From contig JAFUAY010000029.1 of assembly GCA_017460515.1 (NCBI GenBank), positions 1 through 48,364 on the forward strand: DNA of 48,364 nt, given 5' to 3'. This DNA is from Prevotella sp. Lineage in GTDB: Bacteria; Bacteroidota; Bacteroidia; Bacteroidales; Bacteroidaceae. The position numbers and the translations under genes were made by a program. This document shows positions 18,705 through 25,818 of the stretch, piece after piece. The first letter of the stretch is position 1, and the number at the start of each line of letters is the position of its first letter. Below the pieces are notes generated by a model, which was given only the letters and a program-made list of their open reading frames with translations, had not been told where the DNA came from and ran no database searches.

Positions 18705-20084
18705 TGTCTCTATGACCTCCTTCACGCCCTCGCCACGCTTAAAGAGCACTACGAAGGCATTGTTCGACTGCCCGCTGTTGCCTGGTGCCGCTACTGTATA
18801 GTCATGCACCTGATTACTGCTGTTTACCGTACTTTGGTAGGTCCGGTCATCGAACCGGTGATAGTGGCCTGAGAAGTGCTGCACTTTTCCGTCCACCTTG
18901 CCTGCTGTCTTCATCATGATGGCCGACAGCGGGTCTTTCTTCAGAGTGTTAGCACTCGTAGCATCATTATAGGTAATGCCAGTAGTGGAAGAACCATAGA
19001 TGGATGAATTCTTACTCTCACGATACTGTCCACTTGCATTCTGGTCGAGCCACCAGCGGTTACAGTCAGCGCCTGCCAGCCACGGGTAGTGCTGCATCCA
19101 TACGGAAGCCTCGCCACTATGGTTCTCAACGTATGTGTTCAGGTTACTGACAATGCCGTCGGGGGCATATATCGTGCCGTTAGTATTGCTCAATAGTCCT
19201 GGCTTGTTGTAAGGCTTCTGGAACCAGTAGCAGTTAGCGCAGTAGAAACGCACGTTCTTATACTTGAAAGTAAAGTGATTAGGCTCGAAGTCGTAGCTGC
19301 TGCCAGAGGTGAAATAGGTGATTCCATCCTCAAAATAGCCGCTCCAGTAGCTATTGTTCGCGGTGATGGCATTCATGGTCTGCTGGTCGGCATGATAGCC
19401 ACCGCTACTACCATAGGTAATACCCTTTGAGCCATCATTCCAGTAGTCTGGGCTGATGTCATGGTTGCCTGCTATAAATATAAAAGGTATGCCTGCTGCC
19501 TTGGCCAGTTCGGCAGTACAGTTCAGGAAGTTACTATGCGTGCCACTGCTACCATCATCGCCCTTGTCCTGGTCTACGTCACCGAGACAGAACACGATGC
19601 TGGTCTTGGGTATGATGTTTGTAGCTCCCTCTGTTGTGAAGCTTACCTTCTTTATGCCGTTCTTACCCATGTTGAGGATATTGTTCATGATGGTGGTCAT
19701 GTCCGACTGACTCGTGCCGTCATGCCCACTATCCTGATTGATATGGCAGTCGGAGAAGAACACGCCGCAGAACCATACATCCTCAGTGAATCGGAAACCG
19801 TATGCTTTATTATTATAGGTGAACACCTTCAACTCGTTGTAGTTGATGGTGGTTGTTGTCGGATTTGGAGTAATGTCGCTGGCGCTGACTGGCGAGCCGT
19901 CTATTTGCACGGCCGTAATGATATTTAAAAGGCTTGTGCCTGCGGGTAGCGTGATGGTGGTCATGCCCTTTGCATCGCGCTGGGCCACATCACCATAGGT
20001 AATCCCATCAAGGGTGAATGTCATCTGTGCTTGTGCTGCTGCCATCACGAGCAGCAGGCAGATGGTGGAAAGGATTTTCTTCAT
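18696..20084 (-). CDS. Secreted calcineurin-like metallophosphoesterase
   Basis: 462 residues with a signal peptide ending AAAQAQ. After a beta-rich N-terminal part (about 21-100) comes a full metallophosphoesterase domain (PF00149): FSDCHI (D112, H114), LGDVDQ (168-172), IAGNHDI (206-209), a histidine in MQHYPW and GHYHRFD (406-409). All five metal-binding blocks are present, so it should be active on phosphomono- or diesters outside the cytoplasm. It lacks the YNLNGQ tail of its neighbours and ends ETQF. It sits between the small-peptide gene (separated by a terminator-like hairpin) and the 1257-residue gene (57 bp away). With the EEP protein it makes a second phosphoester-cleaving enzyme in the cluster; the substrate is unknown. 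Confidence 0.85.
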   Translation of the reverse strand: MKKILSTICLLLVMAAAQAQMTFTLDGITYGDVAQRDAKGMTTITLPAGTSLLNIITAVQIDGSPVSASDITPNPTTTTINYNELKVFTYNNKAYGFRFTEDVWFCGVFFSDCHINQDSGHDGTSQSDMTTIMNNILNMGKNGIKKVSFTTEGATNIIPKTSIVFCLGDVDQDKGDDGSSGTHSNFLNCTAELAKAAGIPFIFIAGNHDISPDYWNDGSKGITYGSSGGYHADQQTMNAITANNSYWSGYFEDGITYFTSGSSYDFEPNHFTFKYKNVRFYCANCYWFQKPYNKPGLLSNTNGTIYAPDGIVSNLNTYVENHSGEASVWMQHYPWLAGADCNRWWLDQNASGQYRESKNSSIYGSSTTGITYNDATSANTLKKDPLSAIMMKTAGKVDGKVQHFSGHYHRFDDRTYQSTVNSSNQVHDYTVAAPGNSGQSNNAFVVLFKRGEGVKEVIETQF

Positions 20085-20109
20085 ATAAAAAGATAGCTGT
20101 AATAAGATG

Positions 20110-20156
20110 AAAAAACTCAGGGCGCAGACACCATAAACATGGAGCTACGCCCTGAG
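20110..20156 (-). terminator. Intrinsic terminator or attenuator after the small-peptide gene
   Basis: On the minus strand CTCAGGGCG (20156-20148) pairs perfectly with CGCCCTGAG (20124-20116). An inner CCAT/ATGG hairpin lies in the 23-nt loop, and TTTTTT (20115-20110) follows. It lies between the 62-residue peptide gene and the phosphoesterase gene, so it may uncouple them or reduce read-through. Confidence 0.7.
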
Positions 20157-20186
20157 CGGTGTATTAAGATATTAAGGGAATATCAC

Positions 20187-20375
20187 TTAATCTTCATCGT
20201 CCCAAAGGCCAAAGCCACGAGAGTCTGCTCCACCAATAGCTTCTTCCAGTGGGTCACCTTCTCCTTGCTCAATGCCAGAGTCACCACTTATAGCAGTAAC
20301 TGAGCCACAAATCATTTGCTGTACCTTTATTGTCTGTACTTCTACAGCCGGAACAATATATGCTTTTTTATTCAT
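20187..20375 (-). CDS. Small acidic-tailed peptide (62 aa)
   Basis: 62 residues: a basic start MNKKAYIVPAVEVQTIKVQQ, a hydrophobic MICGSV, a Gly/Glu-rich middle and the tail GGADSRGFGLWDDED. It shares the N-terminal pattern, ADSR and WDDE with the 58-residue protein at 11011-11187. Both follow a large secreted-protein gene on the same strand (48 bp here, 66 bp there), which argues for a paired function. A terminator-like hairpin follows. No known domain, no convincing export signal; the C-terminal acidic tail is the clearest hallmark. I do not recognise a characterised family. Confidence 0.78.
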   Translation of the reverse strand: MNKKAYIVPAVEVQTIKVQQMICGSVTAISGDSGIEQGEGDPLEEAIGGADSRGFGLWDDED

Positions 20376-20422
20376 AATCTTTCAATGTTTTGTATTCAAA
20401 ATGTTAGTTTGTCACTACCTTA

Positions 20423-23400
20423 TTACTTCAGTACAACCTTCTTGCCGTTCTGGATGAAGACACCCTTCTTGGCATTATTGATCTTCTGACCATTCAGGTT
20501 GTAGAGTGCATTGTTGCTATTGTTGGTAGCCTCAATCACATTGATACCAGTGGTTTCATCATCAATGAAGAAGTTAGCAATACGAGCACCTGCAGTCTTA
20601 GCCTCAATGAATGCACGAGTACCCTTGATGAATGTACCGTTATCCTTAGCAGACTTATACAACTTGTTAGCGCTGAGGTAATAGTTACCAGTGGTCACGT
20701 ATGTAGATGCATCGTAAGAACCAACGAAGTCAAAGTTGGTACCAGCGACCTTAGCATCACCAGTCTTGATAACAACACCATTGAACGTAACAGAAGCAGG
20801 AGCTGTAGATGTCTTCAGAAGTACAGGCACATTAGCTGAAATAGCTGGTGTAGCCATCTTAGTGAAGTTCACAGTAGCATTAGCAGGATCAACACTTGCC
20901 TCGCTGAACTCAGCCACCACAACAGTACCGAACTTAGCTGCAAGCGTAGCATTGTCAATATCGAACGGTACGCAGAACGTATTCCAGTTGGTGTTAGAGA
21001 GAGTGCGGGTCAGAGTGACGTTGGCATATTTTTCAGCAGGAGTATAGTTTACACCTTCATTGATAGCAACATCTTCAGCGACAAGCTTAGTGTAGTTCAC
21101 ATCGCGCCAGCAGAGCCAATGAACATTTGAGCCAAGCACCACATTAATAGTCAAGGTCAGTGTTCCATCAGTCACAAAACCTCTTGCTGTATAACGACCA
21201 AGACGCATAACAGAAGTTCCGCTTCCTACATTATTAGATGTATTATCCATAATGCTCACTGCAGTTCCACCATTCACAGACATTGTAATCATGCTACCGT
21301 TGGCATTGAAGTCTGCATCTGAACGGCGCTGGACACGAGCCCAAAGCTCTACCTCATAGTAGCCATTATCCAGGCCTGTCAAGGTTGCAGTGAATGAATT
21401 CGCAGCAAGATTTTCTGTATCACCAGTATAATACTCAAAGAATGGAACAGAGAAGCCTGATCCGTCATTATCGCCCTCGGTTGACCAAGTATTGATGTAA
21501 GGTGCGTTCCACCAATTTTCTGAGGTTTTTCCCCAAGCGCTAGCCATAAATGAGCCTGCTTTACCATTATTGTCAATAGCATGCCATCCAGAAACAGCTG
21601 AACCCAATGCTGCTATTTCAGCTGTTGCTCCTGCATCAGTATAGGTTACATTAGTCCATCCAGTGGTTGCATCATCGATTTCATTTTGAAGAGCAGTAGT
21701 AGCATCAGCAGTAACAAAGTTATTAGCGGCCTTTACCGCAACAGCCTTATCAATAGCAGCCTTCAGGACAGCATAGTTAGCAACAGATGCCTCTGCTTCA
21801 GCAATAGCAGCAATCAGAGCATTGTAGTTTGTCAAGTTCTTTTCTGCCAGGAATGTCGTTTCTGCATCATCCTGTGCGGCAGACTTGTCTGTACCCATCT
21901 TACCAGAAGCCTTTGTATAGGTCAAATCATCAACTGTGCCTACATAAGTCAGCCTGAAGTTATCAAATGCCAGCCAACTTGCTCCTGCACCTGTTCCAAC
22001 GCCCTCGAAACCTATATTGATTGATGCCTTGTCAGCTATTTCAAAGGTAAGGTTATATTCATTTTCTTTGTCTTCAATTGTTATTGCTTGCTCGTTTCCA
22101 TTTGCAAACAACTTTGCAGAGGTTACGCTACGATCCTTTGCACGAAGCTGAAGTATATAGATTCCGGCAGGAAGTGCGCCGACTGTCTGCGAAACACTCT
22201 TCGTACCATTAGGCTCCCAGCATTCAGCATATTTTGAGCCCGTCTTGGTAAAAGATGTATTACCTTGAGCGGCCATGCCAACATTTGTCCAACCCGTGAA
22301 GTTACTCTCAAACGACGGATTCACGATAAGCGAGGTAACATCAACATTTGTTCCACCATTAATAGTAGTAACCGCCGTGTTGTATGTAGTCTTTGCTGTT
22401 ACAGCAGCTGTAGCAGCGTTATTCGCTGCTGTCAAATTTGCTATAGCTGCGTCTAATTCCGCTTTTGTCAGGCCTGGGGCACTAACGTCTAAGGTATTAT
22501 CAGATATTGCATTCTGCAATGCAGTCCATGCATCAGCAAACATGCTTCCCTCGGTAAAAGCATCAGCAGTAGCCTTAACTGTATTGTATTCGTTAATAAG
22601 ATCTGACAAATCCACATTGATACGAGTCAAAGATTTAATCTGAATGGTATGCCAGTTTGTTGTACTTGCTGTGTTTACTGCAAGTCCTATCTTTAATTGG
22701 CCATCTGTAACAGTTAAATTATTTATTGAATATACACCAGGAGTAGTATAAGAATTAGATACTCTTGCATTTAAGAATGTCTTAATTGTATATTCTCCAT
22801 CATTTATATATACATATGCAGCATCACCTGCATCAGTACTCATAGAAGTTGCGCCCCATGCCATCTGCGATGTAGCAAAGACAACAACATTGTAGGTACC
22901 ATTGGGAACAGTGACAGTCTGTGTAAGAGCATCTCCCTTCGTTACAGTTCCGTAATCTTCCTGCATTTTTTCGGAACGACTATCAACAGTTGTTACATTA
23001 ACATTATAAGTACCAATTTTCGTTGTAGCAGTCCAACCTGTTAGATTAACATTGGCAGTATAGTCTGCATAGTCATTTCCTTCTGTTATTACCACCTTGT
23101 CGAGGTAAAGCATCGGATTTGCTCCAGAACCGCCACCAGGACTTACATATCCTACAGAAATCTTACCAGAGGTTGATGCCGTCAGTTTGAACGATACCGA
23201 CATAACAGTCCACTGTCCAATAGCAAATGTGTTGTTGGCGCAATAATATGCATCCCCTTCATCAGGAATAAAGCCAAAAAGATTACCGCTATTACCAAGA
23301 ATCGTAGTACCTGTCACATTATAGACAGGGAAAGTCAAAGTGTAGCATCCTGCCGGAAGCGTAATGTCTTGGGTGTACTGAACAGTATTTCCCCATACAG

Positions 23401-23737
23401 CGAACATACCTAATGCATTACCTGAATTTCCATCAGGGTCTGTCGCAGGGCCGCTGACATTATTACCCTTCAGTTGATATGAACTTCCATAGGCGAAAAC
23501 AGCACTGCCCTTTCCATCCACATCGGTGGATGCTATCGTCCAACCAGTTACTGCTTGTTGATGAGCATATCCCCCACCTGCATCACCTGTATATCCAAAC
23601 ACATTACCATCAATAGGATCTCCACTTGAGAAGTTCGCATTCGTCAGATATGTATTCGTCACATCTGTTTGTGCACTAGCCGAACTCCACCCCATCATCA
23701 GGGCGCAAGCAGCTAATAAAAGTTTAAGTTTTCTCAT
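20423..23737 (-). CDS. Large secreted multidomain binding-type protein
   Basis: 1104 residues with a signal peptide ending SSASAQ. At least four jelly-roll or galactose-binding-like segments alternate with FIVAR-like helices: about 30-235 (ANFSSGDPIDGN), 236-375, helices 380-455, 470-600 (VNPSFESNFTGWTNVG ... FDNFRLTYVG), helices 605-700 and 720-905. A roughly 200-residue C-terminal region follows, ending in YNLNGQKI ... GVFIQNGKK. The C-terminal region has the same plan as in the 1204- and 1257-residue neighbours but is diverged. No catalytic motif was recognised. It is the first gene of the cluster, behind a -7 element and a long 5' leader. Codon use is A/T-richer than in its neighbours. 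Confidence 0.75.
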   Translation of the reverse strand: MRKLKLLLAACALMMGWSSASAQTDVTNTYLTNANFSSGDPIDGNVFGYTGDAGGGYAHQQAVTGWTIASTDVDGKGSAVFAYGSSYQLKGNNVSGPATDPDGNSGNALGMFAVWGNTVQYTQDITLPAGCYTLTFPVYNVTGTTILGNSGNLFGFIPDEGDAYYCANNTFAIGQWTVMSVSFKLTASTSGKISVGYVSPGGGSGANPMLYLDKVVITEGNDYADYTANVNLTGWTATTKIGTYNVNVTTVDSRSEKMQEDYGTVTKGDALTQTVTVPNGTYNVVVFATSQMAWGATSMSTDAGDAAYVYINDGEYTIKTFLNARVSNSYTTPGVYSINNLTVTDGQLKIGLAVNTASTTNWHTIQIKSLTRINVDLSDLINEYNTVKATADAFTEGSMFADAWTALQNAISDNTLDVSAPGLTKAELDAAIANLTAANNAATAAVTAKTTYNTAVTTINGGTNVDVTSLIVNPSFESNFTGWTNVGMAAQGNTSFTKTGSKYAECWEPNGTKSVSQTVGALPAGIYILQLRAKDRSVTSAKLFANGNEQAITIEDKENEYNLTFEIADKASINIGFEGVGTGAGASWLAFDNFRLTYVGTVDDLTYTKASGKMGTDKSAAQDDAETTFLAEKNLTNYNALIAAIAEAEASVANYAVLKAAIDKAVAVKAANNFVTADATTALQNEIDDATTGWTNVTYTDAGATAEIAALGSAVSGWHAIDNNGKAGSFMASAWGKTSENWWNAPYINTWSTEGDNDGSGFSVPFFEYYTGDTENLAANSFTATLTGLDNGYYEVELWARVQRRSDADFNANGSMITMSVNGGTAVSIMDNTSNNVGSGTSVMRLGRYTARGFVTDGTLTLTINVVLGSNVHWLCWRDVNYTKLVAEDVAINEGVNYTPAEKYANVTLTRTLSNTNWNTFCVPFDIDNATLAAKFGTVVVAEFSEASVDPANATVNFTKMATPAISANVPVLLKTSTAPASVTFNGVVIKTGDAKVAGTNFDFVGSYDASTYVTTGNYYLSANKLYKSAKDNGTFIKGTRAFIEAKTAGARIANFFIDDETTGINVIEATNNSNNALYNLNGQKINNAKKGVFIQNGKKVVLK

Positions 23738-23903
23738 ACTTTTAGTTAGTTTTTTAAAATGATTATGTTAGTAATTAATATTAATTCTCACATTCGTTAT
23801 TGGCGTATCCCGAAAACCTTTTTACCCGCAAGGACGGCCTATTTTCTTTTTTGATACTAAAATTTTATTTTTTTATGAGAGAAGGCCTCACGGCTTCAAG
23901 ATG

Positions 23904-23911
23904 CAAAGCTA
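23904..23911 (-). promoter_or_regulatory. -7 element upstream of the large secreted protein cluster
   Basis: Minus-strand TAGCTTTG followed by CA, about 165 nt before the ATG at 23737; a T-rich tract occupies the -33 region. The long leader between them (23738-23900) contains GGCC-centred short hairpins but no riboswitch that I recognise. Confidence 0.5.
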
Positions 23912-23964
23912 AACAAAAATTTATGGGCGGACTAAAAAGTGACTTCCATTTACAAAATATTCCG

Positions 23965-24177
23965 TTTTTTTTTTTTTTCTTAACACCCCTCCCGTCCGCG
24001 TAATTTTTTAATAATTGAAGCTTGGGATGGTTCATAAGCCGAACACGAAGGTTCAGCTCGACGGCCCGAAGGGGAAAGTCAATCACACGAATCCAGCCCC
24101 CTTCTGAAGTCTCGTCCCCCCTCTTATATCTGTCCCCCTATAAGGGGGACTTAGATATGAGGGGGAGACTTCCAGAA
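23965..24177. repeat. Poly-T run and 75-nt imperfect palindrome (candidate repetitive element)
   Basis: The 550-bp gap 23738-24286 holds no convincing gene. Beyond the promoter it contains a T14 run (23965-23978) and a long hairpin, 24102-24177. In the hairpin AAGTCTC/GAGACTT, a C-rich/G-rich pair, ATATCT/AGATAT and GTCCCCC/GGGGGAC nest around TATAA. Such CCCCCTATAAGGGGG palindromes look like a REP-type element; copy number could not be checked. It also lies downstream of the kinase gene and could stabilise or terminate that transcript. Confidence 0.5.
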
Positions 24178-24286
24178 CCCCCCAAAACGAAGCGACAAGT
24201 GAAGAGTGAAAAATGAAGAATTTGCTACCGGCAGACCTCAAAGGCGAGCACTGCCTGTCTTTTGTCTTTCTTCCTAAGTGCTGTTG

Positions 24287-24805
24287 TTATTTTGGCATTT
24301 CTATCACGATTCTGCAGCCATCGTGATAGTCGGGGTCGATAGTCAGTTTGCCGCCCAGGTGTTTGGCATGTCGGCGGGCCAATGGTAAGCCAAGGCCTAC
24401 GCCTTCAGGCATGTCTTCGGGCAGTGTGTAAGGCTCATAAACCATGTCTGGCAAATCGGCCGGTAAGCCAGGTCCTGTATCCTGAATCGTGAAGACAACG
24501 GCGGTATCCGTCTGGCTGACACGCAGGGAGATATGCTTTCCGTCGGAGTAATTGACGGCATTATACAGCGGCTCAATCAGGACACACAGAAGGAATACCC
24601 GGTAGGTCAGAATATTGAAGGTGTCCTGAAGTTCGGTTTCAAACTGTATGTTTGTGTGGGGGTAGTGTCGCTGCACATGACCGATCACCTCTCTTGCAAT
24701 CTTGTTGCACGACACCTCATGGAACCTGGTAAACAACAGTAGACCTGAGGCGTCGGTCTCCGAAGCATCGAGCATCATCAGCTCCATACGGCTCATGCTG
24801 ATCAC
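24287..24805 (-). CDS. Sensor kinase, C-terminal ATPase half (out of frame with its N-terminal half)
   Basis: 172 residues reading from a GTG at 24805 (an internal ATG lies at 24796). It forms a complete HATPase_c domain: N-box LIEPLYNAVNYSDG, G1 QDTGPGLP, F-like VYEPYTLPED and G2 GVGLGLPLARRHAKHLGG. Its first residues (ISMSRMELMMLDASE) are the normal continuation of the dimerisation helix encoded by the preceding frame. The two frames meet at an A7 run (minus strand, 24813-24807); one extra A, or a -1 ribosomal slip, gives a continuous kinase. So this is one half of a split gene, by sequencing error, phase variation, slippage or decay. Confidence 0.75.
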   Translation of the reverse strand: MISMSRMELMMLDASETDASGLLLFTRFHEVSCNKIAREVIGHVQRHYPHTNIQFETELQDTFNILTYRVFLLCVLIEPLYNAVNYSDGKHISLRVSQTDTAVVFTIQDTGPGLPADLPDMVYEPYTLPEDMPEGVGLGLPLARRHAKHLGGKLTIDPDYHDGCRIVIEMPK

Positions 24806-25818
24806 ATTTTTTTCATCATTGTTGCAATGTTGTCCAGCTCTTCCTGCTGGCTGATGCTTTCAACAACACCCTTTTCGGCCAAGACATCAGCGAATCCCGA
24901 AATCACGTTCAGAGGCATACGCATTTGCTGTGTCATGCGAACAATAAACTTGTTCTTCTTGTTGATGGTATTCTCGGCTTCCTGTTTGGCCCGACTGATC
25001 TCTTCGTTATTCTGTTTTAATTCGTCAGCTTCCTGGCGCAGATGGCTCATGCGCTCGTTCAGCGATTGTTGCATCTTTGCAAAGCTATTCTGTAACTGTG
25101 CAACGACACCCTTGCGAGGCGTGATGGGAATCGTTTCGTCATACTGTCCGTCGACAATGTTCTGGGTGGTGTCGATGAGCCGATTGATCGGACGGATTAT
25201 CTGTTTCATCGCATGATTGCAGATTATCAGGATGGCCAGCAGGCCGATGATGAACAGTATGATGACGATGTTGGTGAGACGATAGAAGCTTTGCATCGCA
25301 TCCCTGGCAGGGCAGATGAGGGCCAGGCTCCAGTCGGTGCCTTTTACCGGGCAGTAGGACACATGATAATCTTTTTTCTGGTAATTGATGTGTATGGTGC
25401 TTTGCTTGCCTGTGGTCATCTCGTGGCCCAGCATGATCAGATCCTTATTGTCATCGTGATTGGCATACATGAAGATGGTCTTTGCGAACAGTCGGGTGCT
25501 GTCGGGATGTATCAGGTATCGCCCGTCGCCATCAAGCAGTATGAAGTAGGTGTTTGAATAAGGTTGCTCCACCTCGGCCAACATCTTAGACATTCGCCTG
25601 AATGAGGGGGCGGCCATCGAATCGGGTGAGGTCTCAATGATGTTTATATAGTTGTTGACACGTTGCAGTTGGGCGTTCAGCATGCTTTGGGTGTTGTTTC
25701 TCACCTCCTCATGTATCAGGTGGTGCGACTGCATATACAATATGCCCAACGCGAGCATGAATAGGGGGATGGCCATCACCATGATAGCCCAACTGATTTT
25801 TCTTGACAGTTTAATCAT
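24802..25818 (-). CDS. Cache-HAMP sensor kinase, N-terminal half; phosphoacceptor His replaced
   Basis: About 338 residues from ATG 25818, which has AGGAGG six bases upstream and overlaps the previous stop by a few bases. TM1 is at about 7-26, a single-Cache-like periplasmic domain at about 27-180 (FILLDGDGRYLIHPD), TM2 at about 182-205, HAMP at about 205-260, and a HisKA-like helix ends in VRMTQQMRMPLNVISGFADVL. Relatives read MTHQIRTPLN, so the phosphoacceptor His is Gln here. The frame stops at TGA directly after an A7 run, while the ATPase domain continues in another frame. It may be an inactive or signalling-only pseudokinase. Confidence 0.75.
   Translation of the reverse strand: MIKLSRKISWAIMVMAIPLFMLALGILYMQSHHLIHEEVRNNTQSMLNAQLQRVNNYINIIETSPDSMAAPSFRRMSKMLAEVEQPYSNTYFILLDGDGRYLIHPDSTRLFAKTIFMYANHDDNKDLIMLGHEMTTGKQSTIHINYQKKDYHVSYCPVKGTDWSLALICPARDAMQSFYRLTNIVIILFIIGLLAILIICNHAMKQIIRPINRLIDTTQNIVDGQYDETIPITPRKGVVAQLQNSFAKMQQSLNERMSHLRQEADELKQNNEEISRAKQEAENTINKKNKFIVRMTQQMRMPLNVISGFADVLAEKGVVESISQQEELDNIATMMKKM

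Noticed and set aside
23738-23900. Riboswitch in the long leader of the large-protein cluster
   Set aside because: Only short GGCC-type hairpins were seen; no known aptamer pattern could be recognised.
23865-24086. 73-codon minus-strand frame across the poly-T run
   Set aside because: Contains a poly-Lys run from the homopolymer and covers the cluster's -7 promoter element. Part of it (LMNHPKLQLLKNYAD) looks protein-like, so a decayed remnant or repeat is possible, but I cannot support a gene.
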